NCBI GenBank assembly: GCA_031282095.1 | Contig: JAITEJ010000037.1 | Span: 1-5,399 of the forward strand | Direction: 5' to 3' | DNA: 5,399 nucleotides | From: Clostridiales bacterium | Lineage (GTDB): Bacteria; Bacillota_A; Clostridia; Christensenellales; CAG-917 | In this document: positions 1-5,116 of the stretch, one piece after another | Layout: every line of letters starts with the position of its first letter | Position numbering within the stretch: position 1 is the first letter of the stretch | Program-made: the position numbers and the translations under genes | Notes under the pieces: generated by a model | Databases searched by the model: none | What the model saw: the letters and a program-made list of their open reading frames with translations, nothing else | Told to the model about the DNA's origin: nothing

Positions 1-507
1 CATTTCAACGCCGTCGTAAGTATTAAAATCAATTGCCCAGTTTTTGGTTAAATTCTTTATTTTAATATCGTTTTCGTACGCGGAATAATCCTCGACGGTT
101 CTTCTGAGCCTTGCCTTTAAAGTCGGCATATATTCGTTATCGGCGTCCGTTCCGCAATCCGGCAAGCCAGAATGATGTCCCGCGATTATATAGGAAAGGA
201 TTTCTCCGTTTAACGTATCTATGGTTACCGTTTTACCGGGATTCAGTAAAGTTAACGCCTCCTTGGCTCCGCAAATCGAGTGTTCGCAATGATTATTTTT
301 GCCCTGGATTTTATCCTGAAAGGAACTTTGATATTTCCCTATGTCGTGAAGTAGACCCGCAACCTCACCTAAATCTTCAAAACCGAATTCTTTCGCAAAC
401 TTTGACGTTCCGGCAGCGACGGCATTCGCGTGGTCAATGAGAGGCTCCCCTTCTTTTTGAGTTCCTCTCGGACTGTGCGCACAATACTGCCGATCGTTTG
501 TCGCCAT
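1..507 (-). CDS. cas3: CRISPR-associated Cas3, N-terminal HD nuclease domain (partial, 3' end off left edge)
   Basis: The translation (169 residues, no stop before the edge) reads as the HD-family metal-dependent nuclease domain of Cas3, the enzyme that degrades target DNA in type I CRISPR-Cas interference after recruitment by Cascade. Visible HD-domain residues are an N-terminal 'CAHS' (residues 9-12), His26 in 'DHAN', the signature 'GLLHDIGK' with His54-Asp55 and Lys58, His76 in 'CEHS', and the His111-His112 pair in 'AGHHSGLPDCG'. The last metal-binding Asp and the whole DExD/H helicase part would lie beyond the edge; full Cas3 proteins usually have about 700-900 residues. ATG at 507-505 is the first possible start because an in-frame TGA lies two codons upstream, and AAGGA (518-522) sits 10 nt before it. 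The first residues resemble type I-C/I-G style Cas3, and cas3 as a leading gene fits I-C, but the subtype is inferred. Further cas genes should follow to the left. Confidence 0.93.
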   Translation of the reverse strand, partial: MATNDRQYCAHSPRGTQKEGEPLIDHANAVAAGTSKFAKEFGFEDLGEVAGLLHDIGKYQSSFQDKIQGKNNHCEHSICGAKEALTLLNPGKTVTIDTLNGEILSYIIAGHHSGLPDCGTDADNEYMPTLKARLRRTVEDYSAYENDIKIKNLTKNWAIDFNTYDGVEM

Positions 508-727
508 ATTTCATCATTCCTTACTGCAATAAGATAGCGGCGAGCGTTCGTCTGCGTTGTCTTGTAAGATGTTTCCGCTTTAACAAAAATACGGTGCCTT
601 TAACGGCAACTTCTTCCTTAATCTTTTAATTTTCCCGGCGTTTATTAAACCGTATTGGTTATTATCGGTCGTCTGTGAGTTGCGGTTTCATTTTAAATAT
701 TTTATCCGCGCCCTAAATTTTCTGTAA
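508..727. other. Intergenic gap between PH-domain gene and cas3, no gene seen
   Basis: This 220-bp AT-rich stretch separates two minus-strand genes. I find only very short open frames, no CRISPR-type repeats and no convincing terminator for the upstream gene. A weak minus-strand promoter candidate for cas3 is ATTACA, an 18-bp spacer and TAAAAT near 697-726; the -35 matches the consensus in only four positions, so I do not list it separately. Read-through from the PH-domain gene into cas3 cannot be excluded. The cas3 ribosome binding site AAGGA is at 518-522. Confidence 0.5.
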
Positions 728-1336
728 TTATTTCTTGATTTCTTTCTTTAGCGCGGCTTGCGTCGCCGGATCCATGGGAAGTTTCTTGCGCTGCTTAAAT
801 GCGGCAAGATTTTTATCCGAGGTCAAACCGAATTTGACAACGAGCTGTTCGCCGCGTTCACTCGCCTTGCTTCTCGTTATCGTACGACTTACCTTGCTGA
901 CGAAAGCATCGGGGCGAACCACGTTTTTATAGCGGAAAGTATTGTTCTGTATGGTGACGTAAACCGTTCCGTAACCGAATATTCTGCCCAACAAAGAGGC
1001 CCTTGAAAAGAGATTATTAACTTGTGCCAGCTGCGTATCCATGTAACAGAGGTTGAAGAACCCTATTCTGCCCGTCAACCGTTTTTCTGTCAGCAAAAAC
1101 TCATAACCCGCGCGTGATATAATGTGCAAGATAAGCACTAACAAGACAAATCCGCCGCCGGCGCCGGCAAGATAATAAACTATCTGAAGTTCGATATGGA
1201 GATAAGTATACGCCAAGAAAATTCCGGCGGCGAGAACCGCCGCTAATAAAACCTCGCGCATAAACACCCAAGCCGAAAATTTGGCTTTCGCTACGATTCT
1301 TTCCTTAGCGGGCAAACGGTTTTCTATATAGCGCAT
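728..1336 (-). CDS. Two-TM membrane protein with bacterial PH domain (bPH2/YdbS-like)
   Basis: The 202-residue protein has a short charged N-terminus, two hydrophobic segments (about residues 24-46 and 52-73), then a region (about 78-151) beginning 'YEFLLTEKRL' with the alternating strand pattern of the bacterial PH domain (PF03703, formerly DUF304), including 'DTQLAQVNN', 'LFGxxG'-like 'GRIFGYGTVYV' and a 'VRPDAF' stretch. YdbS/YdbT-like members have this order: a TM hairpin followed by a cytoplasmic PH-like domain. Their role is poorly defined and is generally linked to the cell envelope. A Lys/Arg-rich tail of about 50 residues follows. The frame stays open for 29 codons upstream (to 1423), but ATG at 1336 is preferred: GGAGGA lies 7 nt before it, and a consensus promoter at 1395-1423 would start transcription near 1388, inside that extension. 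It lies 220 bp upstream of cas3 on the same strand; a functional link is not shown. Confidence 0.85.
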   Translation of the reverse strand: MRYIENRLPAKERIVAKAKFSAWVFMREVLLAAVLAAGIFLAYTYLHIELQIVYYLAGAGGGFVLLVLILHIISRAGYEFLLTEKRLTGRIGFFNLCYMDTQLAQVNNLFSRASLLGRIFGYGTVYVTIQNNTFRYKNVVRPDAFVSKVSRTITRSKASERGEQLVVKFGLTSDKNLAAFKQRKKLPMDPATQAALKKEIKK

Positions 1337-1343
1337 TTGCAAC

Positions 1344-1349
1344 TCCTCC
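1344..1349 (-). promoter_or_regulatory. Ribosome binding site that sets the PH-domain gene start
   Basis: GGAGGA is read on the minus strand, 7 nt before ATG at 1336. This near-perfect Shine-Dalgarno with optimal spacing decides for the 202-residue form over the longer open frame starting at 1423. Confidence 0.85.
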
Positions 1350-1394
1350 GTACGGTGATCGCGGATAAATAAAGACGCGCCGCCGTCGATATTA

Positions 1395-1423
1395 ATAATA
1401 ACACGTTGCGCACCGTTTGTCAA
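1395..1423 (-). promoter_or_regulatory. Sigma-A type promoter of the PH-domain gene
   Basis: On the minus strand TTGACA (1418-1423) and TATTAT (1395-1400) are separated by exactly 17 bp, and the -10 box is preceded by TGT, an extended -10 (TGn). Transcription would start near 1388, giving a leader of about 50 nt before the ATG at 1336. The -35 matches the consensus 6/6 and the -10 5/6. Confidence 0.8.
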
Positions 1424-1527
1424 TGTCAGTTTTTTAATTATATATAAAATTACTTAAATTTTACGCGCGCGAAAATCTATGATTTCAAAGACCTCTTTTC
1501 CGATATAAAACGCGGTCGGTAATGCCA

Positions 1528-1790
1528 GATAGTATCTCAGCGCGGCGGCTGTCTCTCGCATTGCGGCGCCGCTCTTTATGTAGTCAGCCTCAGGGAAAAT
1601 AAGCCATACTCCGCATAGCGAAACAGGACGCTTTGAAAATAGACTTTTTTAATTTTTTGATAGTATCTCAGCGCGGCGGCTGCCTCTCGCATTGCGGCGC
1701 CGCTCTTTATGTAGTCAGCCTCAGGAAAAACAAGCCATACTCCGCATAGTGAAACAGGACGCCTTTAGAATAGACCCTTTCAATTTTTTG
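1528..1790. repeat. Two tandem copies of a 131-bp direct repeat
   Basis: Copies span about 1528-1658 and 1659-1789 (both end in AATTTTTTG at the same register). By eye they differ at 10 positions, nine of them transitions, six of them in the last third. The first 65 bp are nearly identical and contain the perfect 10-bp palindrome GCGGCGCCGC and a CAGC/GCTG mini-hairpin. The length 131 is not a multiple of 3 and the frames are interrupted, so the repeat is not coding. It fills much of the 565-bp gap (1337-1901) between purF and the PH-domain gene; the rest, 1424-1527 and 1791-1851, shows nothing recognisable apart from an AT-rich tract at about 1431-1462. Confidence 0.9.
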
Positions 1791-1851
1791 TCGGATTGCT
1801 TTGAGAGGTACGGATCTGTGTCCGAAACTTGAGATTTCTTTCGCGCGCCTT

Positions 1852-1877
1852 AAAAAAAACTTATGCCGGACGACGGC
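1852..1877 (-). terminator. Probable intrinsic terminator of purF
   Basis: On the minus strand, 24 nt past the purF stop, GCCG and CGGC form a short stem with a 5-nt loop (1865-1877). After five bases comes a run of eight T (1859-1852). The T-tract is excellent, but the stem has only 4 G-C pairs and a slight gap before the T-run, so the call is moderate. Confidence 0.5.
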
Positions 1878-1901
1878 GTTAACATTTTTACGGAATATCG
1901 G

Positions 1902-3389
1902 TTATTTGTCCTGCAACTTTTCACAAGCGGCTTTTTCGCGTTCCAATATATCCTTGCGGATATTTTCGATGCTGGCGCGGCCCTTATAGCCGTAGTTGCC
2001 GTCAAAACAGCCGGTACAAAATTCGAGATTGGCTTTCTTACATGCGCCGCGGAGATCCTTTATACCGATATACCCGAGGGAATCGGCTCCGATCGAACGG
2101 CGGATTTCCTCGACGGACAGCTTGTTGGCGATGAGATTTTCCTCGCCGTCGATATCGGTGCCGAAATAGCAAGTGTGTTTAAAGGGCGGGCTTGAAATGC
2201 GCATATGCACCTCGGCGGCTCCCGCGGCTTTAAGCGAGGCTATTATTTTTGCGCAGGTGGTTCCGCGTACTATGGAATCGTCCACGAGAACTATGCGTTT
2301 GCCCTCCACCGCCGATTTTAGGGGGTTGAGTTTGAGGCGCACGGCGTTTTCGCGCTGCGCCTGGGACGGAAATATAAAGCTTCTCCCTATATAGCGGTTT
2401 TTGACGAACCCGGTCACATAAGGCAGACCGCTGGCGTCGGCGTAACCTTTCGCGGCATCCAAACCGCTGTCGGGAACGCCGCACACGGCGTCCGCTTCGA
2501 CGCAGTGGGAAGCCGCCAATGCCCTGCCCATATTATAGCGCGCTTCATATACCGTCAAGCCGTCGATAATCGAATCCGAACGCGCAAAGTAAACATATTC
2601 AAAGATGCAGAGAGCGCGGTTTTCGGATTCGGCGTAAATAAAGGAGTCAACGATTTCTCCGTTTTGAATTACCACGATTTCCCCGGGCTCAACGTCGCGC
2701 ATATGCGCGAAACCGCAGCTGTCCAAAGCGCATGTTTCCGATGCGACCGCCATGCCGAAATTATTGCGCCCCAAGCAAAGAGGGCGAAAACCGCGCGGGT
2801 CGCGCACCGCCACGAGTTTGCCGTCGCCCGTCATGATAATAAGCGAGAACGCGCCGTCCAGTTTGCGCGCCGCCTCCGCGACGCCCGCGGACACCGAGCC
2901 TTTTTTTATTATGCAATGCGCTATCAGAGAGGATATGACCTCGCTGTCGCTGGTCGCCACAAAATCCAAGCCGTCCTCTACAAGCGCGGCTTTAAGCTCC
3001 CAAGCATTCAAAATGTTGCCGTTGTGAGCCGTGGCAATGCGCCCGGTCAGGTATTCGGTGACGAAGGGCTGCACGTTGGATTGAGTGTTGTTGCCCGTAG
3101 TAGAGTAGCGCGTATGACCGACGGCGAGCGTGCTTGCCGGCATTTTCTTAAGGATTTCGCCCGTAAAAACCTCGCTTGCCAAACCCACATCCTTATGGCA
3201 TATTATCGTGCGCCCTTTGAGTACGGCTATGCCCGCTCCTTCCTGTCCGCGGTGCTGAAGCGCGAGCAAGCCGTTGTAGGTTATACCCGCCGCCTCGTTG
3301 GTGCTTGTGCTTATTCCGAAAACCGCGCACTCCTCGTGCAGTTTATCGAAAGGTTTATAGTTAAAACAAGAAGCTTTTTCTGAAGTCAT
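1902..3389 (-). CDS. purF: Amidophosphoribosyltransferase (glutamine PRPP amidotransferase)
   Basis: This enzyme catalyses the first committed step of de novo purine synthesis: PRPP + glutamine to 5-phosphoribosylamine + glutamate, in the cytosol. At 495 residues it is slightly longer than the B. subtilis enzyme. Residues 1-20 form a propeptide-like extension before the nucleophile Cys21 in 'EECAVFG'. The Ntn glutaminase half follows with 'LQHRGQEGAG' (44-53), 'GHTRYSTTG' (91-99, Arg94) and 'HNGN' (122-125). The C-terminal phosphoribosyltransferase half has 'VPDSG' (305-309), 'KNRYIGR' (330-336) and the PRPP loop 'VLVDDSIVRGTT' (367-378). Cys261, Cys407, Cys458 and Cys461 match the four 4Fe-4S ligands of the Bacillus-type enzyme. 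An oddity is 'FARSDS' (269-273 region) where 'FARPDS' is usual. ATG at 3389 is the only start before Cys21. It has its own promoter and terminator, and no other purine gene is adjacent. Confidence 0.98.
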   Translation of the reverse strand: MTSEKASCFNYKPFDKLHEECAVFGISTSTNEAAGITYNGLLALQHRGQEGAGIAVLKGRTIICHKDVGLASEVFTGEILKKMPASTLAVGHTRYSTTGNNTQSNVQPFVTEYLTGRIATAHNGNILNAWELKAALVEDGLDFVATSDSEVISSLIAHCIIKKGSVSAGVAEAARKLDGAFSLIIMTGDGKLVAVRDPRGFRPLCLGRNNFGMAVASETCALDSCGFAHMRDVEPGEIVVIQNGEIVDSFIYAESENRALCIFEYVYFARSDSIIDGLTVYEARYNMGRALAASHCVEADAVCGVPDSGLDAAKGYADASGLPYVTGFVKNRYIGRSFIFPSQAQRENAVRLKLNPLKSAVEGKRIVLVDDSIVRGTTCAKIIASLKAAGAAEVHMRISSPPFKHTCYFGTDIDGEENLIANKLSVEEIRRSIGADSLGYIGIKDLRGACKKANLEFCTGCFDGNYGYKGRASIENIRKDILEREKAACEKLQDK

Positions 3390-3391
3390 AT

Positions 3392-3397
3392 TCCCTT
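3392..3397 (-). promoter_or_regulatory. Closely spaced ribosome binding site of purF
   Basis: AAGGGA on the minus strand ends only 2 nt before the ATG, closer than the usual 5-9 nt. No alternative ATG, GTG or TTG lies between it and the catalytic Cys codon, so this is the only plausible initiation site; the tight spacing may lower translation efficiency. Confidence 0.55.
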
Positions 3398-3420
3398 GAA
3401 GCGTCGGGCGTACGTCGCGT

Positions 3421-3473
3421 ATAACATAGCGGCAAATTTTAACGAAGCGCCGACTCCATCACCGTTATGTCAT
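3421..3473 (-). promoter_or_regulatory. Inverted repeat in the purF 5' leader
   Basis: Arms at 3421-3432 and 3462-3473 are complementary in 10 of 12 positions (ATGACATAACGG and CCGCTATGTTAT on the minus strand), with a 29-nt loop. The outer arm lies at the predicted transcript 5' end (about 3471). It could be a 5' stem-loop in the mRNA or an operator overlapping the start site. It does not match the purine riboswitch or the PurR box pattern as I know them. Confidence 0.4.
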
Positions 3474-3477
3474 ATGA

Positions 3478-3506
3478 ATTATACCTAATAAGACAATCTT
3501 TGTAAA
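3478..3506 (-). promoter_or_regulatory. Sigma-A type promoter of purF
   Basis: On the minus strand TTTACA (3501-3506, 5/6 to consensus) and TATAAT (3478-3483, 6/6) have a 17-bp spacer. The predicted start is near 3471, giving a leader of about 80 nt before the purF ATG. Confidence 0.75.
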
Positions 3507-3660
3507 GCGATTGCACCCCCATAGGAATGGACAAGCAGCAAGGAAGGGCGTCGACCGGACGAGGTTAATAAGGGCTCGGATGCGCATCGCGGCATTATGC
3601 AGATGATATTCGGTCGAATTCGGCTTGTGTTGAACGCGGCATACGGCGGTCTCTTCATAT

Positions 3661-3694
3661 CCGCTGAATTTATTGTACGCGCTTATTACAGCGG
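3661..3694. promoter_or_regulatory. Inverted repeat abutting the plus-strand promoter
   Basis: CCGCTG (3661-3666) and CAGCGG (3689-3694) are perfect 6-bp arms separated by 22 bp. The second arm ends 1 bp before the -35 hexamer at 3696. The position fits a regulator binding site, but 6-bp arms can occur by chance. Confidence 0.3.
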
Positions 3695-3695
3695 C

Positions 3696-3724
3696 TTGAT
3701 AAAATAATGACATGATGCTATAAT
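3696..3724 (+). promoter_or_regulatory. Sigma-A type promoter reading toward the M28 peptidase gene
   Basis: TTGATA (3696-3701, 5/6) and TATAAT (3719-3724, 6/6) are separated by 17 bp. The predicted start is near 3731, about 400 nt upstream of the peptidase ATG. It would therefore transcribe the duplicated element at 3847-3980 as part of a long leader, or a separate non-coding RNA. Confidence 0.7.
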
Positions 3725-3846
3725 ATAAAAACGATAAGTATAGATACCGAAAGAAAGTGACAGCGGCGCTGAAAGGCGGACCGGCGGCATCGGTGACATG
3801 TGAGGAATGCAAGGCGGGAAGCAACGCGGTACTTGCGCGGAGAATG

Positions 3847-3980
3847 GGAGACCGCGAGACTTGACGCCGCAAACTCATACGAGGGGAAACAAATTCGCCG
3901 TACCGTAAAAGCAACGATGGGGATCGCGAGACTTGACGCCGCGAACTCATACGAGAGGAAACAAATTCGCCGTACCGTAA
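3847..3980. repeat. Direct repeat, two 62-bp copies with a 72-bp period
   Basis: Copies at 3847-3908 and 3919-3980 match at 58 of 62 positions and are separated by 10 bp. Each contains CGAGACTTGACGCCGC, then CTC-ATAC-GAG (a small hairpin), then AAATTCGCCGTACCGTAA. GCGAA and TTCGC arms in the second copy could enclose this core. The period is a multiple of 3, so any frame open through one copy stays open through the next; this explains the repetitive peptides in overlapping open frames on both strands. Confidence 0.9.
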
Positions 3981-4123
3981 GGTGGGATTTATGGTTTAAT
4001 GAAGAGACAAAGCGAGATTACGCTTTTAGGAATAAAGAAAAATACGGAGCTTTATACAAGCATATTGGCGACATATCATTGTGCGGGCAATCTCTCTCAG
4101 CCGCATAAAAATGAGTCACATAT

Positions 4124-4129
4124 AAAGGA
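4124..4129 (+). promoter_or_regulatory. Ribosome binding site that sets the M28 peptidase start
   Basis: AAAGGA is followed by 7 nt and then ATG at 4137. The frame is open upstream to an ATG at 3999, but that start has no comparable site and the extra 46 residues lack family character. Confidence 0.75.
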
Positions 4130-4136
4130 CCTTATT

Positions 4137-5111
4137 ATGATTGATAAATTAAATGAAGATTTATGCGTAAACGAACACTATCGCGTACGCGCGCACGGTC
4201 CGCAAAAGGAAGCTTTTTACGGATATGTGAAAGGATATCTATACGAACGGGGCTACGACGGTCGCGCGGACGGTGGTTTTCAGGATAAGAAAGGGGCGGT
4301 AAACCTCGTATTCGGAAATGAAACCGACGCGGATATTTTTCTCACCGCGCATTATGACACCCCTAAAAACAGCGCGACTCTGCCCTCGTTTTTCGTAACG
4401 AATACGGCGGGAATTTTCGCCGACGTCATTATGGGTCTTCTCTATATCTTTATAGCCTTCGGCGTCACCGCGCTTATCGGGATTTTCGCGGGCTGGTATT
4501 ATGCCGCCGCATACTTTGTATTGGGACTGACGTGGGCGGCGTCAAACTTCGCAAGGGACAACAAATTTAACTTTAACGACAACACGAGCGGTTGCATCGC
4601 GCTCATGGAAATCGCCGACAAAATAGCGAACGAATGTCCGGAAATCAAAGATAAACTGTGTTTCGTGTTTTTCGACAAGGAGGAAACCGGCGCACAAGGT
4701 TCCAAAAAATTGAAAAAACGTCTTTCCGCAAGTCTTTCGCCGGAGATCTACCGTTCCAAAATATTCCTGAATTTCGATTGCGTGGGCGGTCGTGATAAAG
4801 ACCTTAATATATACGTCTACACCGACGACGGCATAAAGCTTGCGGAGGAAATAAAAAAATACGCGCCCGGACAAAAGGAAATAACGGTTTTTAAAACCTC
4901 TCTGCTCCCGACGGACGCAAACAACTTCAAGGACGCCCGCGCAATGACATTTATATCCACATCTAAACGCCTCTTTTATCCCTTATCTAAACTAAAAGAC
5001 GCCCACACAAAAAACGACCGCTATCTTGACGGAAACATGATAGGCTATTACACCCAAACTGTCGTATCATATATCAAAGGAACAAAAACGGGCGGTCAAA
5101 CCGGAGCGTAA
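4137..5111 (+). CDS. M28-family zinc metallopeptidase with TM hairpin
   Basis: The 324-residue protein carries the full co-catalytic zinc set of M28 aminopeptidase-like enzymes: His72 and Asp74 in 'TAHYDTP', bridging Asp148 in 'NDNTSG', catalytic Glu182 and ligand Glu183 in 'FFDKEETGAQGS', Asp214 in 'LNFDCVG', and His290 in 'KDAHTKND'. Members remove N-terminal residues or short peptides; the substrate here is unknown. Between the first ligand pair and Asp148 sits a hydrophobic insertion (about residues 92-138) predicted as two membrane helices (about 96-118 and 120-138). There is no signal peptide, so the catalytic domain probably faces the cytoplasm, anchored by this hairpin. The start is ATG 4137 on the basis of AAAGGA 7 nt upstream. 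It is divergent from purF and probably transcribed from the promoter at 3696-3724 or a nearer one that I cannot identify. Tandem repeats begin 5 bp after its stop. Confidence 0.92.
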   Translation: MIDKLNEDLCVNEHYRVRAHGPQKEAFYGYVKGYLYERGYDGRADGGFQDKKGAVNLVFGNETDADIFLTAHYDTPKNSATLPSFFVTNTAGIFADVIMGLLYIFIAFGVTALIGIFAGWYYAAAYFVLGLTWAASNFARDNKFNFNDNTSGCIALMEIADKIANECPEIKDKLCFVFFDKEETGAQGSKKLKKRLSASLSPEIYRSKIFLNFDCVGGRDKDLNIYVYTDDGIKLAEEIKKYAPGQKEITVFKTSLLPTDANNFKDARAMTFISTSKRLFYPLSKLKDAHTKNDRYLDGNMIGYYTQTVVSYIKGTKTGGQTGA

Positions 5112-5116
5112 CGACA

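Larger units (their letters stand above)
3390..4136. other. Divergent intergenic region between purF and the M28 peptidase gene
   Basis: These 747 bp hold the purF promoter and leader on the minus strand, a plus-strand promoter at 3696-3724 with an inverted repeat just before it, and a duplicated 62-bp element (3847-3980). Open frames cross parts of it on both strands (3465-3950 minus, 3800-4108 plus), but they share the repeats, lack convincing ribosome binding sites and show no recognisable domain, so I treat the region as non-coding. I see nothing recognisable in 3507-3660 or 3990-4120. Confidence 0.6.

Noticed and set aside
111..440. A plus-strand open frame opposite cas3
   Set aside because: It is antisense to a clear Cas3 HD domain and has no recognisable features of its own.
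1591..1660. Intrinsic terminator on the plus strand before the T-rich tail of the first 131-bp repeat
   Set aside because: The AGCG/CGCT stem has only 4 bp, lies 13 or so bases from the T-run, and is disrupted in the second copy.
2505..3383. A 292-codon open frame antisense to purF
   Set aside because: It is a shadow of purF, which has complete motifs on the opposite strand.
3735..3870. T-box leader, because of a GGGAGACCGCG segment resembling the antiterminator motif
   Set aside because: The motif lacks the GGGTGG bulge sequence, there is no Stem I signature or terminator after it, and a copy of the same segment recurs 72 bp later as part of a direct repeat.
3465..3950. A 161-codon open frame on the minus strand upstream of purF
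   Set aside because: It runs through both copies of the 62-bp repeat and across the purF promoter, has no ribosome binding site I can defend, and its product has low-complexity Arg/Ser repeats but no recognisable domain. Coding is possible but unsupported.
3800..4108. A GTG-started 102-codon open frame on the plus strand
   Set aside because: Its repeated peptide is simply the 72-bp repeat read in frame, no good RBS precedes the GTG, and the end overlaps the leader of the peptidase gene.
3999..4136. A 46-residue N-terminal extension of the M28 peptidase
   Set aside because: The ATG at 4137 has AAAGGA at good spacing, while the upstream residues have no family character and no RBS.
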